Shown here piece after piece: positions 18,528 through 28,125 of a stretch of DNA of 64,000 bases (position 1 is its first letter; each line of letters begins with the position of its first letter). Under the pieces are notes generated by a model. That model was given only the letters and a program-made list of their open reading frames with translations, was not told the DNA's origin and made no database searches. A program made the translations under genes and the position numbers. The stretch comes from Moritella yayanosii (GTDB lineage Bacteria > Pseudomonadota > Gammaproteobacteria > Enterobacterales > Moritellaceae): assembly GCF_900465055.1 (NCBI RefSeq), contig NZ_LS483250.1:4092001-4156000 (forward strand), in the 5' to 3' direction.

Positions 18528-19271
18528 ATGGACAATATGCTTTATATCTCGATGTCGGGTGCCAAAGAAAATATGAATGCATTGGCTATTCATGCCAATA
18601 ACCTGGCCAATGTCAATACACATGGCTTTAAGGCTGATTTTGAACAAGCGCGTTCAATGCAAGCTTTTGGTGAAGGCCTGCCAACCCGTGTATTTGCTAT
18701 TACCGAAAGTCCTGGGCAAGACTTTACGGGAGGGGCGCTACAACAAACGGGTAATGCACTCGATGTTGCACTCCAAGGCGACGGTTGGCTAAGCGTGTTG
18801 GATGATAAGAACAAGGAAGGCTATACCCGTAGCGGCAGTTTGCACATGAGTGCGACTGGCGAGTTATTGACATCGTCAGGCCGTTCTGTACTTGGTGTAA
18901 ATGGTCCTATCGTGATCCCTGTACCCGTTGAACAAATAAAAATCCATGCTGATGGTCGTATCGAGATCCGTCCTCAAGGTGCACCAGCAAATGCATTAGA
19001 AGAAGTTGACCAATTAAAATTGGTTAACCCCGATGTACGAAATTTAGTTAAAGGTTATGACGGTCTGTTTCGACAGGCCGATGGTACGCCAGCTATTGTC
19101 GACCCTAATGTCCAAGTGATTGGTGGCGCACTTGAAACCAGTAATGTGAGTGCTATTGGTGAGCTCACCGGAATGATTAATCTGCAACGTCAATTTGAAA
19201 TGCAGATAAAAATGATGAAAACAGCAGAAGAAAATGACAAAGCATCTGATTCGTTGTTACAAATCAGTTAA
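18528..19271 (+). CDS. flgF: Flagellar proximal rod protein FlgF
   Basis: A 247-residue rod protein. It has the N-terminal HANNLANVNTHGFKADFEQA motif near residue 23, the central DVALQGDGWLSV near 81, and the C-terminal MINLQRQFEMQIKMMKTAEE helix. FlgF joins FlgB/FlgC to the distal rod FlgG. An AGAGGA site precedes the ATG. It is the first gene after an internal terminator, with its own sigma54 promoter. Confidence 0.95.
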   Translation: MDNMLYISMSGAKENMNALAIHANNLANVNTHGFKADFEQARSMQAFGEGLPTRVFAITESPGQDFTGGALQQTGNALDVALQGDGWLSVLDDKNKEGYTRSGSLHMSATGELLTSSGRSVLGVNGPIVIPVPVEQIKIHADGRIEIRPQGAPANALEEVDQLKLVNPDVRNLVKGYDGLFRQADGTPAIVDPNVQVIGGALETSNVSAIGELTGMINLQRQFEMQIKMMKTAEENDKASDSLLQIS

Positions 19272-19320
19272 CTTTTCACTGATGAGTCCCCAATAGTATA
19301 AATTAGACGAGGAAAGCATT

Positions 19321-20109
19321 ATGAATCCTGCATTATGGATCAGCAAAACCGGCTTAGAAGCACAGCAAGCAAATATTTCAACGATTTCAAATAACTTGGC
19401 CAATGCCAGTACTGTTGGTTTTAAGAAAGAGCGTGCGATTTTTGAAGATCTATTGTACCAAGCAATAAATCAGCCGGGTGGCCAATCATCGCAAAATACT
19501 AAACTACCGTCTGGGTTAATGGTTGGTTCGGGTGCGCGGGTTGTCGCGATACAAAAAGATCATTCTCAAGGCAATATGTTAACTACGGATAACTCACTGG
19601 ATTTAATGGTCAGTGGCCGTGGATTTTTCGAAATTGAAATGCCGGATGGCACGACGTCATATACCCGTAACGGTCAATTTACCTTAAATGATGAAGGGAT
19701 TATCGTGACACCAGGCAGGGGGTATCCATTGCAACCCCAGATCCAAATACCGGCAGACGCACAAACCATTACCGTCTCGGAAGATGGTGAGGTCTCGGTA
19801 AGCTTACCTGGTCAAACAGATAACCAGACCGTTGGGCAAATTAATATTTCAGACTTTGTTAATCCCGGTGGATTACAGCCAATTGGACAAAACATGTATA
19901 TTCAAACAGGTGCTAGTGGTGATCCGGTACAAGGTCTGCCAGGCAATGAAGGTTTGGGTAAATTAGTGCAAGGTGCGATTGAAACATCCAATGTAAACGT
20001 GACCGAAGAATTGGTCAACCTGATTGAAAGTCAGCGCGTATACGAAATGAACGCAAAAGTAATATCAGCGGTTGATGAAATGTTAAGTTACACCAATCAA
20101 CAGCTATAA
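19321..20109 (+). CDS. flgG: Flagellar distal rod protein FlgG
   Basis: A 262-residue distal rod protein, the typical FlgG length. It opens MNPALWISKTGLEAQQANIS with SNNLANASTVGFKKERA near residue 23, then SLDLMVSGRGFFEIEMPDG near 93, and ends with the ELVNLIESQRVYEMNAKVIS helix. It is 49 bases after flgF and 47 before flgH, in one unit. An AGGAAAG site precedes the ATG. Confidence 0.96.
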   Translation: MNPALWISKTGLEAQQANISTISNNLANASTVGFKKERAIFEDLLYQAINQPGGQSSQNTKLPSGLMVGSGARVVAIQKDHSQGNMLTTDNSLDLMVSGRGFFEIEMPDGTTSYTRNGQFTLNDEGIIVTPGRGYPLQPQIQIPADAQTITVSEDGEVSVSLPGQTDNQTVGQINISDFVNPGGLQPIGQNMYIQTGASGDPVQGLPGNEGLGKLVQGAIETSNVNVTEELVNLIESQRVYEMNAKVISAVDEMLSYTNQQL

Positions 20110-20156
20110 CTTAACGGTTAGCCGTTAAAAATTAATTAATATCATCGAGAATTATA

Positions 20157-20912
20157 ATGCGTAATTTTATCCTTGCCTTGTTTGTTTTTATCCAGCTAAC
20201 GGGTTGTGCATCATTAGTTAAAGTAAAAGAAAATGTGGTCACTAACAATGAAGACGCGACCAAAACCGAAGATGCGCAAGAGCCTGCAGATGTGGCTGAA
20301 ACACCACAGCAAGATTCGCCTGATTATGCACCAATTGTACCTGATGATAATCCAGTGCAAGCGAAAGTAACGGGATCGTTATTTAACCCGCTATATAACA
20401 ATAATATTTTTTCAGATATTAAAGCACGTCGAGTCGGTGACATTATTACGGTGATATTAACAGAATCAACCAGTGCTAAAAAGCAAGCCAGTTCGAATCT
20501 AGATAAAGATAATTCATTTAAATTAGATCCAGTCAATCTCGGTGGTGAAGATGTGGTTATTGGCGGTTATACAATTGAAGGCAGTTTAAGCCAAACCAGT
20601 TCGTTTTCTGGTAATGGTTCGGCAGACCAGAGTAACAGTTTAGAAGGTAGTATTTCTGTCACCGTAGTGCGTGTGTTACCGAATAATAACTTAGTTATCC
20701 GCGGCGAGAAATGGCTAATGCTCAATAACGGTAATGAGTATATCCGTCTTACTGGCTTATTACGTCCACAAGATGTGGATGCGAATAATAAAGTCGATTC
20801 TTCTTTGATCGCGAATGCACGTATTCAATACGGTGCAGTAGATGATTTGGGAGAAGCGCAAGTTCAAGGTTGGGCAACTAAATTTCTGAACAGTAGTAAA
20901 TGGCCTTTCTAA
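20157..20912 (+). CDS. flgH: Flagellar L-ring lipoprotein FlgH
   Basis: A 251-residue outer-membrane lipoprotein. The signal peptide ends in a lipobox LTGC, with Cys at about residue 17. The next 50 residues are acidic and low-complexity (EDATKTEDAQEPADVAET), longer than in E. coli FlgH (about 232 residues). The core has SLFNPLYNNNIFSDIKARRV, GDIITVILTESTSA near 100, VVRVLPNNNLVIRGEKW near 170 and a closing GEAQVQGWATKF. It forms the outer-membrane ring around the rod. Confidence 0.95.
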   Translation: MRNFILALFVFIQLTGCASLVKVKENVVTNNEDATKTEDAQEPADVAETPQQDSPDYAPIVPDDNPVQAKVTGSLFNPLYNNNIFSDIKARRVGDIITVILTESTSAKKQASSNLDKDNSFKLDPVNLGGEDVVIGGYTIEGSLSQTSSFSGNGSADQSNSLEGSISVTVVRVLPNNNLVIRGEKWLMLNNGNEYIRLTGLLRPQDVDANNKVDSSLIANARIQYGAVDDLGEAQVQGWATKFLNSSKWPF

Positions 20913-20939
20913 TCTCAACCTATGTGTAAATACCATGTT

Positions 20940-20954
20940 GGTATGACAATTGCG
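20940..20954 (+). promoter_or_regulatory. Weaker sigma54 promoter candidate before flgI
   Basis: TGGTATGACAATTGC has GG (20941) and GC (20953) with a 10-base gap. It lies inside the left arm of an imperfect inverted repeat (about 20945-20955 / 20981-20991). The -24 element is off consensus, so this is tentative. Confidence 0.45.
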
Positions 20955-21056
20955 ACTTTAGCAATATATCGCCCATTATTTGCAGTTGTCATAATTTGGG
21001 CCGTGCTGAAAGACTTAATTAGAATAATGACAACCCTTATACCACAGGTTATTTAG

Positions 21057-22193
21057 ATGAAATTATCAACTCAGATTACATTACAAAAAAACGTATTACT
21101 CGGTATGAGTATTATTTTTTTAAGCTTTTTTATGGTCACAATCAATTATGCACATGCTGCACGCATTAAAGATATCAGCTCTGTGCAAGGGGTCCGAGAT
21201 AACCAATTAATCGGTTATGGTTTAGTAGTTGGTTTACCGGGGACGGGTGAGAAAAGTAATGCGTTTTCGGTACAAAGTTTCAAAACCATGCTGAGTAATT
21301 TTGGTATCACTATGCCTGATGGTGCCAAGGTTAAGATCAAAAACGTCGCGCCTGTTGCTGTGAGTGCGATATTACCTGCTTTTACTAAACCAGGACAAAC
21401 GATAGATGTGACGGTGGCTGCTATCGGCGAAGCCAAGAGCCTACGTGGTGGTTTACTATTGCAAACCTTTTTAAAAGGTGCCGACGGTCAAGTATATGCA
21501 CTAGCACAAGGTAGCCTGGTTGTCGGTGGTCTCGGCGTCGAAGGTAAAGATGGTTCAAAGGTGATCATTAATACCCCTACCGTGGGCCGTATCAGTAATG
21601 GTGCGATTGTTGAGAGAGAAGTTGCTAATCCGTTTGGTGATGGCGATTATCTGACATTTAACTTGCATCGAGGTGATTTTACCAACGCGAAACGTCTTGC
21701 TGATTCAATTAATAATCTGGTTGGTCCTAATACGGCTTATCCCATGGATTCGATATCAGTGCGGGTACTGGCGCCACGTGATATTTCTCAGCGTGTTGCT
21801 TATCTGTCTACATTGGAAAATCTTGAGCTAAAAATGGCAGACGAATCAGCAAAAATTATCGTTAATTCACGTACCGGCACGATTGTGATTGGCCAAAACG
21901 TGAGATTAAAACCTGCAGCGATCACGCACGGCGGTTTAACGGTCACCATTAACGAAACCCAAGATGTGTCACAGCCCAACGCGTTTGCTAACGGTGAAAC
22001 TGTGGTCACCAATAAATCGACCATTAATGTGACGCAAGAAGATGCGCGTATGTTTAAACTTGATGCGGGTGCGACACTCGATGATTTGATCCGCGCGGTT
22101 AATCAGGTTGGTATTGCGCCGGGTGATTTAATGTCAATTTTAGAAGCGCTTAAAGATGCGGGCGCATTAGACGGACAGCTTATTATTATTTAA
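21057..22193 (+). CDS. flgI: Flagellar P-ring protein FlgI
   Basis: A 378-residue periplasmic P-ring subunit. It has an N-terminal signal peptide of about 34 residues ending AHAA, then [31 protein letters not shown], and a C-terminal [20 protein letters not shown] that is characteristic of FlgI. The ring surrounds the rod in the peptidoglycan, and assembly needs FlgA, encoded nearby. A strong terminator follows. Confidence 0.96.
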   Translation: MKLSTQITLQKNVLLGMSIIFLSFFMVTINYAHAARIKDISSVQGVRDNQLIGYGLVVGLPGTGEKSNAFSVQSFKTMLSNFGITMPDGAKVKIKNVAPVAVSAILPAFTKPGQTIDVTVAAIGEAKSLRGGLLLQTFLKGADGQVYALAQGSLVVGGLGVEGKDGSKVIINTPTVGRISNGAIVEREVANPFGDGDYLTFNLHRGDFTNAKRLADSINNLVGPNTAYPMDSISVRVLAPRDISQRVAYLSTLENLELKMADESAKIIVNSRTGTIVIGQNVRLKPAAITHGGLTVTINETQDVSQPNAFANGETVVTNKSTINVTQEDARMFKLDAGATLDDLIRAVNQVGIAPGDLMSILEALKDAGALDGQLIII

Positions 22194-22237
22194 TGGCGTT
22201 AAGCTACTTAAGCACTGTCATAACTTATTTTTATGAG

Positions 22238-22271
22238 CGCTATACCCGGTGATTGGGTATAGCGTTTTTTT
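22238..22271 (+). terminator. Strong terminator after flgI
   Basis: CGCTATACCC (22238-22247) pairs with GGGTATAGCG (22255-22264) around a 7-base loop, followed by seven Ts. Confidence 0.92.
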
Positions 22272-22298
22272 GTATTTATTTCATGACATTGCCAGAGT

Positions 22299-22313
22299 TG
22301 GTTTAAGAATTGC
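22299..22313 (+). promoter_or_regulatory. Sigma54 promoter candidate of flgJKL
   Basis: TGGTTTAAGAATTGC (GG at 22300, GC at 22312, 10 bases apart) followed by AT. It lies 28 bases after the flgI terminator T run and about 185 bases before flgJ. The -12 element is good and the -24 element moderate. Confidence 0.6.
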
Positions 22314-22496
22314 ATTGTTATATGTAAAGGTTGAGGTTAATACGTTGTTTTGTTTCAAGTTATTGATTGTAATTGTTTTATCAGTGACGGCTTAATGGCG
22401 GTAGCGTTCAATTATTAATTAAGTAATACGAATAACTGACTGAAAAATAATAACTATTGAAAATAATAATTGTCGAAAAATAGTAACGGGCTGGGT

Positions 22497-23480
22497 ATGG
22501 ATAATTCATTTAAAACCAATGTAAGCAGTAACGTCTTAGATACACATAATCTGGATGCTTTACGTAAACGTGCGCTGAATAATGATGAAACGGCATTGAA
22601 AGACGTCGCGAAGCAGTTTGAATCATTGTTTACCAATATGTTGATGAAAAGCATGCGTGCCGCGAATGCGGCATTTGAATCTGATAGTCCAATGAATAAT
22701 AACTACACCCAGTTTTATCGTGATATGCAAGATAAGCAGATGGCGGCTGATATGAGTCAGTCAGGCGGTATGGGGTTAGCAGATGTAATTGTTCGGCAGT
22801 TGTCGAATGATGGCGGCAATTATATGCCAGCCTCGTCATTACAAGGGGATACTAACCCATTGCAGAATATTAAAGCCGTGAATAATGCGACAACTGTAGG
22901 CAAAGCATTACCGGAAGATAAAGAGGCTGCAGCAGTTGATGAGGAGGGAAAGTCTATTGATGGTGGTAAGCAAGAAAATGCCGCATTTTCGATGGCAGAT
23001 GAAGCCCGTCCGATGCAATTCAACAGCCCTGAAGAGTTTGTCGCATCATTAGCCCCTTTTGCTGATTTAGTGGCGAAACGCTTGAATGTATCACCTGATG
23101 TGTTACTCGCTCAAGCCGCATTAGAAACGGGTTGGGGTAAGAAAGTATCAGCGGATAACAACGGTGGTAGCTCACATAACTTATTCAATATTAAAGCGGA
23201 TAAACGCTGGGAAGGTGCGACGACCAGTGTCGATACCTTAGAGTTTTCCGACGGTATTGCCAAACGTGAAAAACATCAGTTTAGAAGTTATGAAGACTTC
23301 CAATCTAGCTTTAATGATTTTGCTGATTTCTTGCAATCCGGCGATCGTTATAGTGATGCATTACGTAATTCTGCAGATTCGGCACAATTCTTGAATGGTT
23401 TACAGAATGCGGGTTATGCAACGGATCCTAACTATGCAGCGAAAATACAAAATGTCATGAAGCATGATGCATTTAAATAA
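22497..23480 (+). CDS. flgJ: Rod-cap and peptidoglycan hydrolase FlgJ
   Basis: About 327 residues in two parts. The N-terminal rod-cap domain (about 1-110) has KDVAKQFESLFTNMLMKSMR and QFYRDMQDKQMAADMS. After an acidic linker comes a C-terminal muramidase/glucosaminidase domain (about 185-325) with LLAQAALETGWGKKV, HNLFNIKADKRW and ALQN-type repeats. It opens the cell wall for the rod. The frame also allows a TTG at 22470; the ATG at 22497 has ACGGG 6 bases upstream and is preferred. flgK follows 85 bases later. Confidence 0.94.
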   Translation: MDNSFKTNVSSNVLDTHNLDALRKRALNNDETALKDVAKQFESLFTNMLMKSMRAANAAFESDSPMNNNYTQFYRDMQDKQMAADMSQSGGMGLADVIVRQLSNDGGNYMPASSLQGDTNPLQNIKAVNNATTVGKALPEDKEAAAVDEEGKSIDGGKQENAAFSMADEARPMQFNSPEEFVASLAPFADLVAKRLNVSPDVLLAQAALETGWGKKVSADNNGGSSHNLFNIKADKRWEGATTSVDTLEFSDGIAKREKHQFRSYEDFQSSFNDFADFLQSGDRYSDALRNSADSAQFLNGLQNAGYATDPNYAAKIQNVMKHDAFK

Positions 23481-23565
23481 CGCTATTAGTAGATCAGTCG
23501 CAAACAGTAAATGAATGAATAATCTTATTTCGGAGTGATATTCTGATGGTTGGAGTCGTAATCTG

Positions 23566-25545
23566 ATGGCGAATTTATTACAAATCGGCACATCTGGTGT
23601 TTTAGGTCACCAGCAAATGCTTAACACCACAGGTAATAACATTGCGAATGTTAATACGGATGGGTATAGCCGTCAGCGCACTCAGCATAATTCTCAAATT
23701 GATAATATGGGCCTTGCTCGCTCTGATACTGGTCGAGAAATTAATCAGTTTGCGCAGGCTGAAGTCTTGCTTGATACCAGTAAATTTAATAATCGTGACA
23801 AATTTTTAACAGAAATAACCCGAACCGATCAGGTATTGTCTGATAGCTCGAATAATCTCGGTAGTGGGGTCTCAACATTGTTTGAATCTTTTCATACGCT
23901 CAATGACGATCCCACATCATTATCGACTCGGGAGTTAGCGCTCTCCGATGCCAAATCTCTCGTATCCAGTTTTAGTAGTGTTGGTAAACAGCTACAGTCA
24001 CAGGTGAAAACCGCGAATAATGAGATCACCGCAAAACCGGATTTACTCAACGCCTTGATTAAAGAGATACAAGGATTAAATCAGCTGGTGATGATTGCCA
24101 ATAATACGTCGCAAGGAGTATCGGGTACCTTACTGGATAAGCGTGATGAGTCGATTAAAGCTCTCGCAAGTGAGATCGATATATCCACGATTGCGAATGA
24201 TAACAAAAGTATTTCGATAAATTTGATCAGTGGGCAACCTTTAGTCATGCAAAGTAGTGTGAGTCAATTTACCGTGGTAACCAATAATCCAGATACATCA
24301 ATTAATGAATTAGCCTTGAACATTGACAGTAATCAAATCTTACTGCAAGAAACTGAGCTGGGTGGTACGGTTGGGGCATTATTTTCCTTCCGTGATGAAG
24401 CGGTATCTCCGGCGTTACGAGAAATAGGTCAGTTAGCGTTAGGTATTGGTTCTGCGATCAACAGTCAAAATAGAATGGGACTGGATTTAAATGGTCAGTT
24501 AGGTAAAGACATTTACGGAATGCCAGGCACTATGGCCCAGGGTTATCATGACAACTCCAATTCTGAACATATGGTAACCTCGACCATAAGACCTACTGAA
24601 GGCGGCGCGTTGACGGTGAATCAGTATCAAGTCACGATGACAAGTCCACTTACTTTTGACGTTTATGAGATTAAAGATGGTCAACAAAGTACGAATCCTT
24701 TGCCTATCTCCGGTGCTTATCCTGGTCCTGTTACCGTCGATGAACATGGTTTTGATATTGATTTTTCTGCCGCTGTAGGGGGATTCAAAAGTGGTGATAA
24801 ATTTATTTTGTCGCCAACTTTATTTAATTTTGACGACTACCAAGTTATCGCCTCTCGGCCTGAAGACATAGCCCTGTCTTCGGCGCTGCGTTCGAGCCGT
24901 AATACCAATAATATTACAGATAGCCAACTGATTGTCAGTAGCATATTTGATTCTAGTTTATCGTTTTCAAATAATGCTTTAAACATGGCTGCTCCACAAA
25001 GCGTGACGGTTAATAACAGCGGTGACTTTGATATTTTTGATGCCAATGGCACATTGTTAGCGACGAGTTCTGGCGCGCTATTGGGATTAGATTTATTGGC
25101 TAATTCAGTCCCGCCATTAAATCCTCAAACTGGTTATGAGATTAAAATCAGTGGCAACCCCAATCCTGGAGAAAGCTTCAGCTTACACTACAACAGTAAC
25201 TCGGCGGGGGATAACAGTAATGGTTTAAAGCTTGCTGGCCTGGAAAGTGAAAATACCTTAAGACAAAATAAGGTGACCAGTGGCGGTAATCAAATGACCA
25301 TTTCGGAAGGTATTTCTACCCTTATTGCTGGTATTGGTAATAAAACTCGGGCTGCACGTGTTGATCAGTCGGCAAGTGAATCTAAATTAACGCAGAGCCA
25401 AAACTGGGTCGAGAGTGTCTCTGGGGTAAATCTTGATGAAGAGGCGGCCAATATGGTGCGTTATGAACAAGCGTATAATGCTTCAGCTCGGGTGGTGAGC
25501 ATTTCCAAAGAAATATTCGACACTATCTTGAATGCGGCGAGGTAA
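23566..25545 (+). CDS. flgK: Hook-filament junction protein FlgK (HAP1)
   Basis: A 659-residue junction protein. It starts MANLLQIGTSGVLGHQQMLN with TGNNIANVNTDGYSRQRTQ near residue 22 and ends with the helix SGVNLDEEAANMVRYEQAYN. E. coli FlgK is about 547 residues; the extra length lies in the variable middle (about 300-580), which contains two beta-rich segments such as TFDVYEIKDGQQSTNPLP and GDFDIFDANGTLLA. It forms the first junction zone between hook and filament, with FlgN as chaperone. flgL begins 5 bases after the stop. Confidence 0.94.
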   Translation: MANLLQIGTSGVLGHQQMLNTTGNNIANVNTDGYSRQRTQHNSQIDNMGLARSDTGREINQFAQAEVLLDTSKFNNRDKFLTEITRTDQVLSDSSNNLGSGVSTLFESFHTLNDDPTSLSTRELALSDAKSLVSSFSSVGKQLQSQVKTANNEITAKPDLLNALIKEIQGLNQLVMIANNTSQGVSGTLLDKRDESIKALASEIDISTIANDNKSISINLISGQPLVMQSSVSQFTVVTNNPDTSINELALNIDSNQILLQETELGGTVGALFSFRDEAVSPALREIGQLALGIGSAINSQNRMGLDLNGQLGKDIYGMPGTMAQGYHDNSNSEHMVTSTIRPTEGGALTVNQYQVTMTSPLTFDVYEIKDGQQSTNPLPISGAYPGPVTVDEHGFDIDFSAAVGGFKSGDKFILSPTLFNFDDYQVIASRPEDIALSSALRSSRNTNNITDSQLIVSSIFDSSLSFSNNALNMAAPQSVTVNNSGDFDIFDANGTLLATSSGALLGLDLLANSVPPLNPQTGYEIKISGNPNPGESFSLHYNSNSAGDNSNGLKLAGLESENTLRQNKVTSGGNQMTISEGISTLIAGIGNKTRAARVDQSASESKLTQSQNWVESVSGVNLDEEAANMVRYEQAYNASARVVSISKEIFDTILNAAR

Positions 25546-25550
25546 CAACA

Positions 25551-26786
25551 ATGCGATTAACCAATAATCAAATATTTACTCGTTCTATGCAGGATATGTC
25601 GAAAGCGCAGCAACGGCTGAATACTGCGCATACCCAGATCACATCTCTGAATAAATATAAAACATCGGCTGATTCACCTGCTGACATTTCTAAGTCGACT
25701 TATTTGCATGATGAGATCAATAAAAATACTCAATATCAAAAAAATAGTCTGATGTTAAAAAGTACCTTAGGTTTGGAAGAAGCCACATTAAGCAACATAC
25801 ATACAGCGATGGAGCGAGGTCGAGTCCTGACTATTCGGGCTCTCAATGGTAGCGTTGGTGAGTTGGATCTTAACGCTATTGCGATTGAGATCAACGAAAT
25901 ACAAAAAGAAATTTTCAACCTAGTCAATACCAAAAATGCGAACGGTGATCATATTTTTTCTGGTTCGGCATCTGAAGTGCAATCCTATACCTGGGATGCA
26001 AATAAGGCGCAGTATAATTTTCAGGGTAATGAACAAAATAACAAGATCCAGATCGCCAGTAATGTATTTATTCGCAATGGTGATAATGGTCGTGAAATAT
26101 TTGAATCTGCCCCAGCGCGATTGATTGCTCTGTCCGATAATCTGGTCGGTAATGTCTCTGCCGCTGAGGTTCGGATCATCGATCAGGGCGAATATGATAA
26201 TTTTCATCGTGATAATTATGACTATGCAATGCCAGCAAATAATATTTTCAAGCTAACGGTTAGTGCGCCAACCATTCCTGGTAATAGCGATACTTATACA
26301 ATTACAGACAGTGGCAATAATGTGCAGCAAAGCGGCAATTTTATGTCAGATAATATTATTCGGTTCGGTGGTATGGCTATGTCTGCAACAGGAACATCCC
26401 CGGGTAGTGTCGACATTATTTTGTCGCCATTGATAAATGAAAATATTTTGAACACCCTAGAGGCATTCAAACAAGTACTGGCTGATACTTCATTAACTAA
26501 GTCTGAGTTTCAAGATGGTATTGCGGATGCACAACTTGGTATTGGTAATGCGAAACATGCAGTAATGTCAGTCATTTCCAGTATTGGCGGGCGGAATAAT
26601 GCCATTGAGCGTATCACGCAATCAAACGAATCATTCAAATTGATTAATCAAGAGGCAATGGCAATTCTTACCGAGACAGATCTTGCCGCGGCAATGACAG
26701 ATTTAACGAAAGAGCAAAATATTCTCGAAACGAGTTACAAAACTTTCAATAAAATCAACAATCTAAGTCTTTTCAATGCAATGTAA
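25551..26786 (+). CDS. flgL: Hook-filament junction protein FlgL (HAP3)
   Basis: A 411-residue flagellin-like junction protein. It has the N-terminal MRLTNNQIFTRSMQDMSKAQ and TSADSPADISKS motif near residue 37, FNLVNTKNANGDHIFSGS near 120, and a C-terminal flagellin-type helix (ETDLAAAMTDLTKEQNILET). It connects FlgK to the filament. It is translationally coupled to flgK by a 5-base gap. Confidence 0.95.
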   Translation: MRLTNNQIFTRSMQDMSKAQQRLNTAHTQITSLNKYKTSADSPADISKSTYLHDEINKNTQYQKNSLMLKSTLGLEEATLSNIHTAMERGRVLTIRALNGSVGELDLNAIAIEINEIQKEIFNLVNTKNANGDHIFSGSASEVQSYTWDANKAQYNFQGNEQNNKIQIASNVFIRNGDNGREIFESAPARLIALSDNLVGNVSAAEVRIIDQGEYDNFHRDNYDYAMPANNIFKLTVSAPTIPGNSDTYTITDSGNNVQQSGNFMSDNIIRFGGMAMSATGTSPGSVDIILSPLINENILNTLEAFKQVLADTSLTKSEFQDGIADAQLGIGNAKHAVMSVISSIGGRNNAIERITQSNESFKLINQEAMAILTETDLAAAMTDLTKEQNILETSYKTFNKINNLSLFNAM

Positions 26787-26790
26787 AAGT

Positions 26791-26805
26791 TGGCATACAA
26801 GTTGC
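26791..26805 (+). promoter_or_regulatory. Sigma54 promoter candidate of flagellin 1
   Basis: TGGCATACAAGTTGC with GG (26792) and GC (26804) 10 bases apart, just 5 bases after the flgL stop and about 100 before the flagellin ATG. A hairpin (ATTGCTTA 26821-26828 / TAAGCAAT 26843-26850) would lie at the start of the transcript. Confidence 0.65.
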
Positions 26806-26906
26806 CTTTATTAATGGGTAATTGCTTATAGAAGAGCGGGTTTAAGCAATAATAACGAATTGTGGTGTATTGCCATAATTTATTTTGGTATACAGAGGGA
26901 AATCTT

Positions 26907-27725
26907 ATGGCTATATATGTAAATACTAACGTTGCGTCGCTAAACTCACAACGGAGCTTATCGAATGCAACCAATGCACTGCAGACTTCTTTTGAACGTT
27001 TGTCATCGGGTAAACGGATTAATTCTGCTGCAGATGATGCCGCTGGCCTGCAAATTAGTTCACGTTTAGAAGCTCAGGTTAATGGTTTAAACCAAGCATC
27101 TCGAAATGCCAATGATGGTATATCGTTAGCGCAAACGGCTGAGGGAGCATTGGATGAAACCACTAATATGTTGCAACGTATGCGTGTGCTTTCGATTCAA
27201 TCTGCCAATGGTTCAAATAGTGCAGCGGATCGAGTAGCATTGGATACAGAATTCAGTGAATTAAAAAGTGAAATTGATCGAGTATCAACGGATACTACTT
27301 TTGGTGGCATGAAGTTGTTGGATGCAAGTTTTAATACTGATTTTCAAGTCGGTGCTGATGCGAATCAAACGATTAATGTGAAGATAACCATGGATATGGA
27401 TTCCGCCGGTCTAGGTTTGGCTGCCGATACGCTGACCACTGCTGCGGGTGCTCAAACTGCGATTGCCAATTTAGACAGTGCGATTGCTTCGGTGACCAAT
27501 GTCCGTGCCGACCTGGGTGCTAAACAAAATCGATTTTCTTCAACCATTCGTAATTTAACGAATATTTCTGAAAATGTATCCGCATCTAAATCACGTATTT
27601 TGGATACCGACTTTGCTGCTGAATCAGCAAAACTCGCACAAAATCAGGTTTCTCAACAAGCCGCCAGTACGATGTTAAGTCAAGCGAATCAACAATCTCA
27701 AGTGGCGTTATCGCTATTAGGCTAA
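26907..27725 (+). CDS. fliC: Flagellin, tandem paralog 1
   Basis: A 272-residue flagellin. The start is the ATG at 26907 after GAGGGAAA; the frame extends upstream without a site. The conserved D0/D1 ends are [20 protein letters not shown] with [20 protein letters not shown] near residue 30, and [20 protein letters not shown] at the C-terminus. The middle is short (about 50-80 residues), so there is no large outer D2/D3 domain. It is a filament subunit exported with FliS. Flagellins 2 and 3 follow in the same orientation, each separated by about 400 bases and each with its own promoter. Confidence 0.95.
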   Translation: MAIYVNTNVASLNSQRSLSNATNALQTSFERLSSGKRINSAADDAAGLQISSRLEAQVNGLNQASRNANDGISLAQTAEGALDETTNMLQRMRVLSIQSANGSNSAADRVALDTEFSELKSEIDRVSTDTTFGGMKLLDASFNTDFQVGADANQTINVKITMDMDSAGLGLAADTLTTAAGAQTAIANLDSAIASVTNVRADLGAKQNRFSSTIRNLTNISENVSASKSRILDTDFAAESAKLAQNQVSQQAASTMLSQANQQSQVALSLLG

Positions 27726-27741
27726 GAGGGTCTCGCCCTCT
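27725..27741 (+). terminator. Hairpin ending flagellin 1
   Basis: AGAGGG pairs with CCCTCT around TCTCG, overlapping the last base of the stop codon. GGGGCC-TTTT-GGGCC follows directly. The stems are short and the T run is weak. Confidence 0.5.
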
Positions 27742-28125
27742 GGGGCCTTTTGGGCCGCCTAATAAATTACTGTTACCTATATCTTTATTGATGTAAGCGT
27801 ATAGGTAAAATATTATGCCTGCCCCTATACTACTCTTAATATAGCTACTACTTCTATTCTTAGTTTCATGCCATCGTATAATTAACGCTGTTTAATGGTG
27901 TGTCACGCCCATATTATGCTGCCGCTTAATGTGGCAATAATTTGGCTTATAAATGAAATGGCGACAACATTATAATTTAAAATAACATCATAAATGATAA
28001 TGTTATTTTAAAACATACTCTTAACTATATGTTGTTGATTTTTAATTATTTGGCACATAGTTTGCTTTATGTTTGAGTATATAAATTAAAATTCTATGTA
28101 AGATAGTTTCAGAAGGAATGATAAC
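27742..28125 (+). promoter_or_regulatory. Leader of flagellin 2 with sigma54 promoter and AT-rich dyad
   Basis: No gene is visible in this 384-base gap. An inverted repeat TTTAAAATAACAT (27976-27988) / ATGTTATTTTAAA (28000-28012) lies 38 bases before TGGCAC-ATAGT-TTGC (28051-28065, GG at 28052 and GC at 28064), a strong -24/-12 promoter. AGAAGGAATG precedes the GTG start. Confidence 0.82.

Noticed and set aside
26853-26879. Sigma28 promoter for flagellin 1 (TAAC-N15-GCCATAAT)
   Set aside because: The -10 lacks the central G of GCCGATAA and the -35 is off; the sigma54-like site at 26791 is better.
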